The translations under genes were made by a program, and so were the position numbers. The notes beneath the pieces are model-generated. The model saw only the letters and a program-made list of their open reading frames with translations, was not told where the DNA came from and ran no database searches. From the NCBI RefSeq assembly GCF_001735805.1, contig NZ_CP017248.1:3596001-3660000 (forward strand): a stretch of 64,000 bases of DNA, given 5' to 3'. Shown piece after piece: positions 32,698-41,323 of this stretch (the first letter of the stretch is position 1; the number at the start of each line of letters is the position of its first letter). This DNA is from Streptomyces fodineus (GTDB taxonomy: Bacteria > Actinomycetota > Actinomycetes > Streptomycetales > Streptomycetaceae).

Positions 32698-33779
32698 TTC
32701 TCACCTGCCGCTTCGTTCGTGACGTACGGGGGCGTGGACCGGTCGTCCCAGGTGTCGACCATGTAGCGGCCGGACTCGTGGTGGAACCAGTAGACGGAGC
32801 TGAACCAGTTCCGCATATTGCCGACGCAGGCGCGCACCGCGGCGCTCAATTCCTTTCCCTGGACGGTGCCGTCGGCGAGGCTGTCGGCGAACCGCAGGGC
32901 GTCCTCCTCGGCTTCGATGAATTGACTGATGCATTCCTCGACGCGCCGCCTGACTTCGTCCACCGATTCCTCGAGGCTCAACCCCTCATGGGTGATGAGG
33001 CTGATCCCGAGATTGTGGACCTCGTCGCCCGCGATTTCCTTCGGCAGCGAGCAAAGGTCGTTGTACCAGGCGGCGAATTCCTGACTGAGCAGCGCGGCCC
33101 GGCGATAGGCCGGGTTTTTCCTTACGATGGCCGGGAGTTCACATCCGGCGCTCGGCTCCAGCAGGTCCGTCCATATCCAGTGCGCGAAGGTGTGCCGGCG
33201 CAGGGCGAGGTATTCCTCGACGCCGGGAATGTATCCCGCGGTGCGGTTGCGGAACTCGCGGTCGTAGGCCTCTATCACCGCGTGGAAGTGCCGGGCGAAC
33301 CGCAGGTTCCAGGTGCGCGACAGGAAGCCGTACAGCCGCAGCACGCTGTCGGCGAACCCCGCCACCAGCGGATCCGGGTGGTGCAGGTGGTGCCGGGGCG
33401 CGTCGAGGGCCGCGTGCAGGCGGTACCTCAGCCGCCGCCAGGCGCCCGCCCGGCCGTGGACGACATTGCGGTCGTGGCGGTCGTCCCAGACGAAGAACCA
33501 CGCGCTGTAGTCGGCGATGGCCTGGAGGACCTCGTCGGGGGCGCCGAGGTAGTAGCCCGCCATCAGGTCGGTGTAGCACAGTCCATCGGCATATTCCTGC
33601 ACCTTGTCCGCTGGCATGAGGCGTTTTTCCAGCAGCCACAGCCGTGTCTTGTGCTGGAGTCGCGGCCAATACGGGTGCAGTTGCCGTGGAAAGGCGGACT
33701 CGATCACCGGGAGTGCCAGTGAGGGTGGTACTACGACCGCCATCGGCGTCGCTGTGGTGCTGTGTGGGAAAGCATGCAC
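32694..33779 (-). CDS. eizS: epi-Isozizaene synthase
   Basis: This class I sesquiterpene synthase (361 residues, the same length as in S. coelicolor) cyclises farnesyl diphosphate to epi-isozizaene. The Asp-rich motif DDRHD is at residues 99-103, the metal triad is in 'NDLCSLPKE', and 'RY' lies near the end in 'GRYMVDTWDD'. The GTG start follows AGAGGGG and gives the family N-terminus 'HAFPHSTTATP'. The P450 gene follows with a 4-bp overlap, forming the two-gene albaflavenone pathway. Confidence 0.95.
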   Translation of the reverse strand: MHAFPHSTTATPMAVVVPPSLALPVIESAFPRQLHPYWPRLQHKTRLWLLEKRLMPADKVQEYADGLCYTDLMAGYYLGAPDEVLQAIADYSAWFFVWDDRHDRNVVHGRAGAWRRLRYRLHAALDAPRHHLHHPDPLVAGFADSVLRLYGFLSRTWNLRFARHFHAVIEAYDREFRNRTAGYIPGVEEYLALRRHTFAHWIWTDLLEPSAGCELPAIVRKNPAYRRAALLSQEFAAWYNDLCSLPKEIAGDEVHNLGISLITHEGLSLEESVDEVRRRVEECISQFIEAEEDALRFADSLADGTVQGKELSAAVRACVGNMRNWFSSVYWFHHESGRYMVDTWDDRSTPPYVTNEAAGEK

Positions 33780-34017
33780 GTACAAACCCCTCTCCGCCGC
33801 CAGGAGGCCACGCCCCTCCCGTCGTGCCGGGCGTGCGCCGTTGCGTATCCCCGCACTTCCCATTCAGCACCACAACCGACCGCCATGGGAACGGATTTGC
33901 TTCACTCACTACCCCAAGGTGCCGAGAATCCGCCCTTGCGTGACCGATTAAGGATCACTAGCAGGACAGAAGGGATCGGTTGTACGACGCACGGACGAGC
34001 GAGCAAAGTCATACGAA
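33780..34017. promoter_or_regulatory. eizS upstream region
   Basis: This roughly 240-bp gap holds no convincing gene; short frames here have poor codon use. It is somewhat AT-richer near 33885-33960. It must contain the eizS promoter, but no sigma or regulator motif was recognised. Confidence 0.4.
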
Positions 34018-34054
34018 GGGCGCCCTACCGGGAGTGATCCCCGGCCGGGCGCCC
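34018..34054 (-). terminator. Hairpin downstream of def
   Basis: GGGCGCCC at 34018-34025 and again at 34047-34054 can pair as a long stem with a 21-nt loop. It lies 17 bp beyond the def stop codon and is probably its terminator. Confidence 0.65.
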
Positions 34055-34070
34055 AACGGTCCAGCGGAGC

Positions 34071-34721
34071 CTAGGCGTTGGCGACCACGGGGTAACGTGG
34101 CTCATTCTCGGCCATCTGCCGCAGCGCGTCCTTGCGGTCCCGCTTGGACAGCCGGTCGATGTACAGGTAGCCGTAGAGGTGGTCGGTCTCGTGCTGCAAA
34201 CACCGTGCGAAGTAGCCGGTGCCGCGGACCTTGACCGGGTTGCCCCGCTCGTCCTGGCCGGTCACCTCGGCGTAGTCGGGACGCGGGAGCGACGCGTACG
34301 CGCCGGGCACGGACAGGCAGCCCTCGTTGCTGTCGTCCAGCCGGCGCCGGTCGGCCGGCAGGTCGACGAGCTTCGGGTTGCACACCACGCCGACGTGCCG
34401 GACGCCCTCGTCGTCCTGGCAGTCGTAGACGAAGACCTTCAGGTCGACACCGATCTGGTTGGCGGCCAGGCCCACGCCCTCGGCGGTGCGCTGGCTGGCG
34501 AACATGTCGGCGACCAGCTGCCGCAGCTCCTCGCCGAAGTCGGTGACGTCCTCGCACTCCTTGTGCAGCACCGGGTTGCCGACAACCGTGATCGGCCGCG
34601 AGGTGCCACGCTCCCGCCAGGCGTTCTCGCGCTCCTCGCAGTCCTCCGTGTCGACGACATAGCCCTCGTCGTCGACAGGGAGCACGCCCGCGTGCTGCTG
34701 ATCGGTGTCCTGCTGCGCCAT
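34071..34721 (-). CDS. def: Peptide deformylase
   Basis: This metalloenzyme removes the N-formyl group from new proteins. All three deformylase motifs are present: 'GVGLAANQIG', 'EGCLSVPG' with the metal Cys, and 'QHETDHLYG' with two metal His and the catalytic Glu. At 216 residues it is longer than E. coli Def because of an N-terminal acidic extension of about 40 residues, common in Streptomyces. The ATG start is at the end of that extension. A hairpin follows the stop. Confidence 0.95.
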   Translation of the reverse strand: MAQQDTDQQHAGVLPVDDEGYVVDTEDCEERENAWRERGTSRPITVVGNPVLHKECEDVTDFGEELRQLVADMFASQRTAEGVGLAANQIGVDLKVFVYDCQDDEGVRHVGVVCNPKLVDLPADRRRLDDSNEGCLSVPGAYASLPRPDYAEVTGQDERGNPVKVRGTGYFARCLQHETDHLYGYLYIDRLSKRDRKDALRQMAENEPRYPVVANA

Positions 34722-34793
34722 GACCGACGTACGCCTTCCTGCAAACCTGGAAAAGTCTCGGGTACAGCCTAAAGGCGGCCGGTCATCGGCGGC

Positions 34794-35774
34794 TCAGCAA
34801 ACCTCTTCGAGATCCCGCCAGTCCCGCGAGTCCGGGCTGTCCGCGACCCACCCGTCCAGCAGCCCCCGCACCAGCGAGGCGGGCGCGGCCACCCCGCACT
34901 CCCGCTCCGGCACCCACAGCTGCCCGTCCGTCCGATGCCCCAGCGGCCCGGGATGACCGGGCTCGCTGTGATCATGCGGGTCCAGGTGCACCCCCTCGCC
35001 CTCATCCGACGGCATCCGCGACTCGGAGCACATCCGGCACAGCAGCCGCACGGAGGACGACCAGTCCTCCGCGGCGAACCCCGCGTCGGCGGCGAGCTGC
35101 TCCAGCGCGTCCCGGTCCGCCTCCGTGGCCGCCTCCAGCAGGACCACCCAGGTCGGCACGGGTGAGGGCGCCCACAGCTCGATCTCGTCGAAGACCGGGT
35201 AGGCGTGGCCGCTGGACGTCGTGCGCTCGCCGTGCGGAACACCGTCGTGCAGCACGACCTCGCCCCAGCGTCGCCCGGACGAGGGAAGCGGGATGGACAG
35301 CACCTCGATCCGCGCCGGGTCCAGCCTGCGGCCCCACACGACCTCGGCCTCACCCTCCGGGGAGAGCCGTACGGCCGCGCTGCCCAGCTCCATGCCGAGC
35401 GGTTCCCCGGCCACGGCGGCGCCGCCGGGCACCTTCAGCCCGTACGCCTGCCAGGCACGGCGGGCCAGCGACCAGTCCTGCAGGGCGGTGGCGGCGATGC
35501 CGACGTTCCACCAGTCGGGCGCGCCGGTCTCCCGGTCGAGCAGGGCGACCGCCCGGAGCCCGGCCGCGCGGGCCTGCTCCCAGTCGTGCCGGAACTTGTG
35601 CAGCAGGGCGAGGTTGAACCAGGACTCCGACAGCCAGGGCTCCAGATCGGCGGCCCGTGTCAGCAGCTCGCCCGCGTCCTCGTACCGTCCGTCGCCGATC
35701 AGCGTGAACGCGCGGTCTGTGGCCTGCCGCCAGGAGGCGGAGGGCCGGTGCCGTCCCTTGCCGAAGATCCTCAC
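34794..35774 (-). CDS. Tetratricopeptide-repeat protein, unknown
   Basis: This is a cytoplasmic protein of about 326 residues. The first third contains TPR-like helices ('AFTLIGDGRYEDAGELL', 'SWFNLALLHKFRHDWEQARAAGL', 'NVGIAATALQDWSLARRAW'). The remainder is a conserved actinobacterial region with 'LPSSGRRWGEVVLHDGVPHG' and, near the end, scattered Cys/His residues. GTG 35774 with GGCGGGA before it was chosen; the frame is open to 35882. No function is known. It is followed by def in the same direction. Confidence 0.8.
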   Translation of the reverse strand: MRIFGKGRHRPSASWRQATDRAFTLIGDGRYEDAGELLTRAADLEPWLSESWFNLALLHKFRHDWEQARAAGLRAVALLDRETGAPDWWNVGIAATALQDWSLARRAWQAYGLKVPGGAAVAGEPLGMELGSAAVRLSPEGEAEVVWGRRLDPARIEVLSIPLPSSGRRWGEVVLHDGVPHGERTTSSGHAYPVFDEIELWAPSPVPTWVVLLEAATEADRDALEQLAADAGFAAEDWSSSVRLLCRMCSESRMPSDEGEGVHLDPHDHSEPGHPGPLGHRTDGQLWVPERECGVAAPASLVRGLLDGWVADSPDSRDWRDLEEVC

Positions 35775-35874
35775 GATTCCCGCCTGCCAGTTCCATTTCC
35801 GCACAGTGGGCTGGCTTGTGCCCCCGGACACCCTCTCCCTCGCATCCAACCACGTACGGCGGGAAAGGCGCTCA

Positions 35875-37167
35875 TTACCCATGGGTTACCCAGCCCCGAG
35901 CGGGGTCAGACAGTGCCGTGCGTCTCCCGTCGCGCTCCGCCGGCGCGCTCTCCCGCCAGGTCCGCGGCTGGGCGAGCACCCGGGCGAGGGACTCCACCAC
36001 CTCCGGAGCATAGTCACCGGCGGTGCCCAGGCGCAGTTCCTCCAGCGCGCGCAGGGGGCCCTCGGGACCGGCGTCCCGGGTCTTCTCCTCATAGGCGTTC
36101 ACGGCCCGGACGATCCGCGCGGCGACCGGCTGTTCGCGGTAGGGGTCCGCCTGCCGTTCCACCACCACGGCGACGGCGGCGGCCACCCCGGTCTGCCGTA
36201 CGACGGCCCCGCCGAGCAGCGCGATGCGCCGCTGTTCCTCGGGCGGCAGGCCGGCGGTGGCGCCGGCCGGGACCGGGTCGACCAGGCTGAGCTGGCCGAT
36301 GTCGTGCATGAGGGCCGCGTACTCCAGGACGGTGCGTTCGCCCTCGGTCAGGCCGAGGTCCCGGCCGACGGCGAGACTGAGCGCGGCGACACGGCGGGCG
36401 TGCCCGGCGGGGGTGCAGCCGGCGATCTCGGTGGCGCGGGCGAGGGAGGCGATGGTCTGCCGGTAGGTGGCGCGGACGGCCGCGTACCGGCGTACGGACA
36501 ACTGGGTGAGCAGCAGGGGCAGGCAGAACACGGGCAGCGCCCACAGCCCGGCGACGGCGACCCCGAGCGCCATCACCGCGCCGGTCGCGCAGACGGCGGA
36601 GCCGATGCCGAGCAGCCCGCGCAGCTCCTCGCGCAGCAGCGGGCCGAACGGCCAGCGGGTGCGGGAGTGGGCGAGGGTGGCGGCCAGGACGGCGTCGCAC
36701 AGGGCGGTGAGGCCGAGCAGGGTGACCAGGAGGAGGGCGTAGGCGGGGCCGTCCCAGGAGTTGAACAGGCCCTTGTTGTAAAGGGGTTGGAAGCAGACGG
36801 CGGCGAAGCCGACGGTGAGGACACGGCGGGCCAGATGGTCGAGGGTGGGGGTGCGCCCGGACCAGATGTGCGGGACGGCGCCGAGCAGGGCGGCGGCGAG
36901 GACGACGGTGACGACCTGCGCCGGCCCGGCTTGCGTGGGCCGCCCGGCGTCCGCTCCGAGCAGGGCGTACGACAGCGAGCCGGCGGTGGCGAGCGGGGCG
37001 GCCTGCCGTATCTGGGCGCCGCTCCACCGGGTCAGCTCGCCGACGGCTATGAGCACCCCGAAGGCGAGCGCGACGCCCCGGTCGTCCAGTCCGGTGCACA
37101 GCGTGTCGGCGAGGGAACCGGCCGCGGCGAGGGCGGCGGCGCCGTGGACGATCCGCAGCGCGGTCAT
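35875..37167 (-). CDS. Membrane protein with degenerate HD-GYP-like domain
   Basis: This is a 430-residue protein. The N-terminal half has about seven hydrophobic helices. The cytoplasmic half has an HD-type phosphohydrolase domain with 'HARRVAALSLAVG' and 'YAALMHDIGQLSLVDP', so the HD pair is kept. The later HHExxDGxGYP motif of true HD-GYP proteins is missing; the matching place reads 'VVVERQADPYREQ'. It may therefore be a sensor or partner rather than a c-di-GMP phosphodiesterase. Its ATG overlaps the stop of the upstream HD-GYP gene (ATGA). Confidence 0.85.
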   Translation of the reverse strand: MTALRIVHGAAALAAAGSLADTLCTGLDDRGVALAFGVLIAVGELTRWSGAQIRQAAPLATAGSLSYALLGADAGRPTQAGPAQVVTVVLAAALLGAVPHIWSGRTPTLDHLARRVLTVGFAAVCFQPLYNKGLFNSWDGPAYALLLVTLLGLTALCDAVLAATLAHSRTRWPFGPLLREELRGLLGIGSAVCATGAVMALGVAVAGLWALPVFCLPLLLTQLSVRRYAAVRATYRQTIASLARATEIAGCTPAGHARRVAALSLAVGRDLGLTEGERTVLEYAALMHDIGQLSLVDPVPAGATAGLPPEEQRRIALLGGAVVRQTGVAAAVAVVVERQADPYREQPVAARIVRAVNAYEEKTRDAGPEGPLRALEELRLGTAGDYAPEVVESLARVLAQPRTWRESAPAERDGRRTALSDPARGWVTHG

Positions 37168-38471
37168 CGCGGTGCCCCGGTGACCGGCTGCGGGCCCTGG
37201 GCCTCGTACGGCGTCTCGTCGGCGGTGACGGTGGGGTGCCAGCCGTAGCGGCCCAGCGCGCGGGTGAGCGCGCCGACCATGCGCGGGTCGAACTGCGTAC
37301 CCGCGCAGCGCTCCAGCTCGGCGACGGCCGCCTCGACGGGCCGGCCCCGGCGGTAGGAGCGGGTGGAGGTCATCGCGTCGAAGGCGTCGGCGACGGCGAC
37401 GATGCGGGCGCACTCGGGGATCTGGGTGCCGACGAGACCGTACGGGTAGCCGCTGCCGTCGAGGCGTTCGTGGTGGTGCAGGATCGCGGCGCGGGCCTCG
37501 CCGAGGAAGGAGATCCCGCGGACCATCTCATGGCCGTACTCGGGGTGCAGTTCGATGATCCGGCGTTCCTCGGGGGTGAGCGGTCCGTCCTTGCGCAGCA
37601 GCCGGGTGGGCACGCCGAGCTTGCCGACGTCGTGCAGGATCCCGGCGAAGCGCAGCACCTCGACGCGGTCGTCGTCCATGCCGAGTTCGCGGGCGATCAT
37701 CACGGAGGCCTGCCCGACGCGTTCGCTGTGGCCGCGGGTGTAGCCGTCCTTGATGTCGACGGCCTGCACGAGGGCGCGGATGGTGGCCTGGTGGGCGGCG
37801 CGTTCACGGTGGTACTGGGCGAAGATCCACCAGGACACGTACATCGGCAGCAGCACGAGCAGCGCGGCGACCGGGCCGTACGGGCTGCGCCAGAGCACGG
37901 CCATCATCAGCCCGGCGAGTCCGTGTACGGCGACCGGGGCGAGGGAGCGGGACAGCAACCCGCGCCAGGCCCGGCGCAGCGGGATGCCGAGGGCGACCGC
38001 GCGGATGCCGCCGTCGAGGGCGGCGAGGATCAGGCAGAAGGCGAGGACGGCCGCGCCGGCGGGCAGCAGCGCGTACGGGAAGTCGGAGGCGACGACCGCG
38101 TCCCGGCCGCCGAGCGCCCAGTGCACCCGGGCGGCGCCCCACACGGCGAGCGCGGGCTGCGCGGCCCGCCAGACGCGCCGCAGCGGCGCGGGCCGGTGCC
38201 CGGCCCGCTCGACCGGCGAGAGCAGGGCCGCGGGCAGCGGGACCAGCGCGGCGGCCGGCGGCGGCAGCAGGAACGCCCCGGCGAGCAGGACGGGGTAGAA
38301 GGTGCCGCCGAAGCGCCGGCGGACGACGTGCTCGCAGGCGGTATAGAGCGCCGAGAGCAGGCCGAGAGCCCACCAGGGGGTGCGTACCGTAGGCAGCGAC
38401 AGCAGGCAGAGCAGCGCCAGCAGGGCGACAGCGGCCACATAGCCGCGTGCTCTCGCCGGTACCGCCTCCAT
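37164..38471 (-). CDS. HD-GYP domain membrane phosphodiesterase
   Basis: This is a 435-residue protein. About seven hydrophobic helices (to residue 210) precede a full HD-GYP domain: 'GHSERVGQASVMIAREL', 'GILHDVGKLGVP', 'EYGHEMV', 'ILHHHERLDGSGYPYGL' and 'VADAFDAMTSTRSYR'. Such domains hydrolyse cyclic dinucleotides, mainly c-di-GMP, a key developmental signal in Streptomyces. The ATG has GGGGAGGGG before it. The membrane region is not a known sensor domain. It is coupled to a degenerate HD paralogue downstream. Confidence 0.9.
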   Translation of the reverse strand: MEAVPARARGYVAAVALLALLCLLSLPTVRTPWWALGLLSALYTACEHVVRRRFGGTFYPVLLAGAFLLPPPAAALVPLPAALLSPVERAGHRPAPLRRVWRAAQPALAVWGAARVHWALGGRDAVVASDFPYALLPAGAAVLAFCLILAALDGGIRAVALGIPLRRAWRGLLSRSLAPVAVHGLAGLMMAVLWRSPYGPVAALLVLLPMYVSWWIFAQYHRERAAHQATIRALVQAVDIKDGYTRGHSERVGQASVMIARELGMDDDRVEVLRFAGILHDVGKLGVPTRLLRKDGPLTPEERRIIELHPEYGHEMVRGISFLGEARAAILHHHERLDGSGYPYGLVGTQIPECARIVAVADAFDAMTSTRSYRRGRPVEAAVAELERCAGTQFDPRMVGALTRALGRYGWHPTVTADETPYEAQGPQPVTGAPR

Positions 38472-38578
38472 CGCCCCTCCCCGACCATGCCTGTCCGGGC
38501 TCGGAGCCTAGGGCGGCGCTCGGGGGTGCGGGGCCTATGACCTGAGGATTAGCACGTTCGGGTGATGCGGCGCGGTGC

Positions 38579-38881
38579 TCAGCTCTCCTGAGGGGTCGCC
38601 GTCACATCGTGCTCGGGCACGGCCTGACCGGAGCGGATCAGCTCGATCCGCCCCATGACCTTGGCGCGCAGGTCGGCGGGCACGTCGTCATGTCCGCAGC
38701 AGCGCTTGACGAGCTTCTTCACGGCCTGCTCCAGGCCGTACTTCTCCAGGCACGGCGAGCATTCCTCGAAGTGGTGCTGGAACTTGTCGCGATCGACGTC
38801 CGGCATTTCGCTGTCGAGGAACTCGTACAGATGGTCGAGGACTTCACTGCAGTCCGTCTCGTGCGGCTCTCCGCAGCTCAT
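38579..38881 (-). CDS. rsrA: Zinc-binding anti-sigma factor RsrA
   Basis: This is a 100-residue ZAS-family anti-sigma factor that holds SigR inactive until disulfide stress oxidises its cysteines and releases zinc. The motif HHFEECSPCLEK gives the HxxxCxxC zinc site, and an N-terminal Cys plus 'KRCCGHDD' supply further thiols. The ATG overlaps the sigR stop (ATGA), as in S. coelicolor. Confidence 0.96.
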   Translation of the reverse strand: MSCGEPHETDCSEVLDHLYEFLDSEMPDVDRDKFQHHFEECSPCLEKYGLEQAVKKLVKRCCGHDDVPADLRAKVMGRIELIRSGQAVPEHDVTATPQES

Positions 38882-39738
38882 GAGCCCGAGCCTTTCGCTT
38901 CGTTCGACTCTCCGGCGCCCGCCGGAACCAGCCCACGCTCACGGGCGTAGTCCTCCAGCATGCCGCGCAGTTGACGGCGGCCCCGGTGCAGCCGGGACAT
39001 CACCGTACCGATGGGTGTCCCCATGATGTCCGCGATCTCCTTGTACGCAAAGCCCTCGACGTCCGCGAGATAGACGGCGATGCGGAACTCCTCGGGGATC
39101 GCCTGCAGCGCTTCCTTCACGTCCGAGTCGGGCAGGTGGTCGAGCGCCTGCGACTCGGCGGAGCGCAGTCCGGTCGACATGTGCGACTCGGCGCGGGCGA
39201 GCTGCCAGTCCTCGATCTCCTCCGCGGTGGAGCGCTGGGGCTCGCGCTGCTTCTTGCGGTAGGAGTTGATGAACGTGTTGGTGAGGATCCGGTACAGCCA
39301 TGCCTTGAGGTTGGTGCCCTCACGGAACTGGTGGAAGGACGCGTACGCCTTGGCGTAGGTCTCCTGCACCAGGTCCTCGGCATCGGCCGGGTTGCGCGTC
39401 ATGCGCAGCGCGGCGGAATACATCTGGTCGAGGTATTCCAGCGCGTCCCGCTCGAAGCGCGCACTGCGCGCCGCCGTGGACTCGGAGGCCGCCTCCGCGC
39501 TCACGCCCTGGCCCTCGGGCTGCTCCGCCTGGCCGTTGTCGGTCCCTGCGTCGGTACCGGTGACCGGACCCACCTCCTCAAGATCCCGGGCAGGACCGAG
39601 ACCGGTCCCACTCGATTCGGAGGATAGAACACGACCCGTGCCTGCCGCCCCTCGAATAGAAGCGGTCTTGGCCGCGTGCAGCACCGTCCAGTCCAGGTCA
39701 GTACGGCTGCTGCGGGCCGGGCAGATGGTCGAACCCAT
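38878..39738 (-). CDS. sigR: ECF sigma factor SigR, long (SigR') form
   Basis: This is the ECF sigma factor of the thiol-oxidative stress response. Region 2 ('MYSAALRMTRNPADAEDLVQETY'-type sequence) and region 4 ('GFAYKEIADIMGTPIGTVMSRLHRGR') are clear. Two starts matter. GTG 39573 ('VGPVTGTD') gives the stable SigR of 231 residues. ATG 39738, with a GGAGAGGAAG site, adds exactly 55 residues and corresponds to the unstable SigR' known in S. coelicolor, made only from the SigR-dependent promoter. That promoter is present just upstream. rsrA follows with overlap. Confidence 0.96.
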   Translation of the reverse strand: MGSTICPARSSRTDLDWTVLHAAKTASIRGAAGTGRVLSSESSGTGLGPARDLEEVGPVTGTDAGTDNGQAEQPEGQGVSAEAASESTAARSARFERDALEYLDQMYSAALRMTRNPADAEDLVQETYAKAYASFHQFREGTNLKAWLYRILTNTFINSYRKKQREPQRSTAEEIEDWQLARAESHMSTGLRSAESQALDHLPDSDVKEALQAIPEEFRIAVYLADVEGFAYKEIADIMGTPIGTVMSRLHRGRRQLRGMLEDYARERGLVPAGAGESNEAKGSGS

Positions 39739-39797
39739 GCGGCGGACTTCCTCTCCTACGACGTCGGTGCCGAAGCCTCAGCACTTCTGTCCGCCAC

Positions 39798-39823
39798 AAC
39801 AGTGGTCCGCCCTGTGACATTCC
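39798..39823 (-). promoter_or_regulatory. SigR-dependent autoregulatory promoter
   Basis: On the minus strand GGAAT and GTT are separated by exactly 18 bp, matching the SigR consensus GGAAT-N18-GTT. It lies 60-85 bp upstream of the SigR' start codon and just beyond the stop of the neighbouring hydrolase gene. It drives the positive feedback loop of the thiol stress response. Confidence 0.9.
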
Positions 39824-39829
39824 CGGGGG

Positions 39830-40456
39830 TCACCCGAGTGACCCGCACCACTCCGCGACACCCTCGGTGATGATCTCCAGGGCCCGCTCCTGGCCGATCT
39901 CCGCGCGCTTGGGGACCGCGAACCCGTGATCGCCGTACGGCACCTCGATCAGCTCGAAGTCGCCCCTCGGGAACTCCTCCGGCTTCCCGAAGGGGTCGTT
40001 GCCGCCCTGCACGACCAGTGTGGGCACGCCCGAGCCCAGCAGCTCCTCGGCGCGGGACTTCTCCGGCTTGCCCGGCGGGTGCAGCGGAAAGCTCAGCGCG
40101 AGCACGGCGTGCGCGCCCAGCTCGGTCGCCGTACGGCAGGCGACCCGGGCCCCGGCGCTGCGGCCGCCGGAGATCACCGGCAGCCGCATCCCGGCCAGCG
40201 CGGGCCAGATGCCGCGCCAGCCGGTGTCCAGGGTCTTCGGCGCGGGGGCGAGCTTCTTGCCCGTAACGCGCCAGGGCTGCTCGACGAGGGCGACGGTCAC
40301 CCCATGCGCGGGGAGGGTCGCGGCGAGCGCCTGGAGATCGCGCGCCTCGACGCCGCCGCCAGCGCCGTGGCCGACGGCGAGGACGAGCCGGGGTTTCTTC
40401 GCCTTGTGCCAGGTGATGCGTGCGGTCCCGGCATCGGTCTCGACAATCTCGATCAC
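39830..40456 (-). CDS. Alpha/beta hydrolase (KANL3/Tex30-like)
   Basis: This is a 208-residue hydrolase-fold protein. 'GHGAGGGVEARDLQAL' forms the oxyanion region, 'GGRSAGARVA' contains the nucleophile Ser in GxSxG, and 'GGNDPFGKPEEF' and 'YGDHGFAVPK' supply the acid and His. This small family of dienelactone hydrolase relatives has no defined substrate. It starts 1 bp after the stop of the SRAP gene in the same direction, so they form an operon. Confidence 0.85.
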   Translation of the reverse strand: MIEIVETDAGTARITWHKAKKPRLVLAVGHGAGGGVEARDLQALAATLPAHGVTVALVEQPWRVTGKKLAPAPKTLDTGWRGIWPALAGMRLPVISGGRSAGARVACRTATELGAHAVLALSFPLHPPGKPEKSRAEELLGSGVPTLVVQGGNDPFGKPEEFPRGDFELIEVPYGDHGFAVPKRAEIGQERALEIITEGVAEWCGSLG

Positions 40457-40457
40457 G

Positions 40458-41273
40458 CTAGAAGAGTGTGCCCTCTTCCGGCGCCGCGAGCTCCTTCAGC
40501 AGCTCCGGGCCGTTGTTGCGGACGTTGCTGACGGCCGTGGAGACCGGGTAGGCGCGCATCAGGCCGGGCGGCGGCGGGGCCAGCAGGTCGCGCAGGTCCT
40601 CGGGGTCGGTGCGGCCCGGGTCGAGCCAGGCGTCCCAGCGGTCCGGGGTGAGCATCAGCGGCATCCGGGGGTGGATGTCGACGAGGGCGTGCGGACCGTC
40701 GGCGGGGGCGACGGCCAGCGGGGTCCGCTCGGCCTCCGTGGTGATCACCGAGCAGGTGACCCACCAGGCCTGCGGGTGGTCGTCGGGCAGGGTGCGGTCG
40801 CGCCAGAACTCGTACAGCCCGGCCATCGCGAACACCGAGCCGTCGGCCGGCAGCACGAAGTACGGCTGCTTGCGCGGCCGCTTCTTCTTGCCCTCGACCT
40901 CCAGCTCGCGCTCCTGCGTGCCGGTGACCCACTCGTAGTAGCCGTCGGCGGGCACGATGCAGCGCCGGGCGGCGAAGGCACGGCGGTAGGCGGGCTTCTC
41001 GTGCACGGTCTCGGCGCGCGCGTTGATCATCCGGGCGCCGCCCTCGGGCGTCTTGGCCCAGGACGGCACCAGTCCCCATTTCAGCTTGCGCAGCTGGCGA
41101 ACCGGACGCGGGGAGTCCGCGTCTTTCAGGGGACGGTCGAGGACGGCGTGGACCTCCTTGGTCGGGGCCACGTTGTAGTCCGGCTCCAGGGTCTCCTCGG
41201 GATCCCACTTCTCGATCCCGAAGGTTCCTGCGAGATCCTCGGGCCTACGACTCGATGCATACCGTCCGCACAT
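40458..41273 (-). CDS. SOS response-associated peptidase (SRAP/YedK, HMCES-like)
   Basis: This is a 271-residue SRAP-domain protein that forms covalent links with abasic sites in single-stranded DNA and shields them. The catalytic Cys2 directly follows the start Met ('MCGRYASS'). 'NARAETVHEKPAYRRAF' and 'RCIVPADGYYEW' are conserved, and 'VDIHPRMPLML' carries the catalytic His. The start is fixed by Cys2. It is divergent from the M50-like peptidase gene with only 50 bp between; no clear LexA box was seen there. Confidence 0.95.
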   Translation of the reverse strand: MCGRYASSRRPEDLAGTFGIEKWDPEETLEPDYNVAPTKEVHAVLDRPLKDADSPRPVRQLRKLKWGLVPSWAKTPEGGARMINARAETVHEKPAYRRAFAARRCIVPADGYYEWVTGTQERELEVEGKKKRPRKQPYFVLPADGSVFAMAGLYEFWRDRTLPDDHPQAWWVTCSVITTEAERTPLAVAPADGPHALVDIHPRMPLMLTPDRWDAWLDPGRTDPEDLRDLLAPPPPGLMRAYPVSTAVSNVRNNGPELLKELAAPEEGTLF

Positions 41274-41323
41274 ACGTGCCACACTGCCAGACTCCGTACC
41301 AGTACAGGGAGCCACTCGGACAT

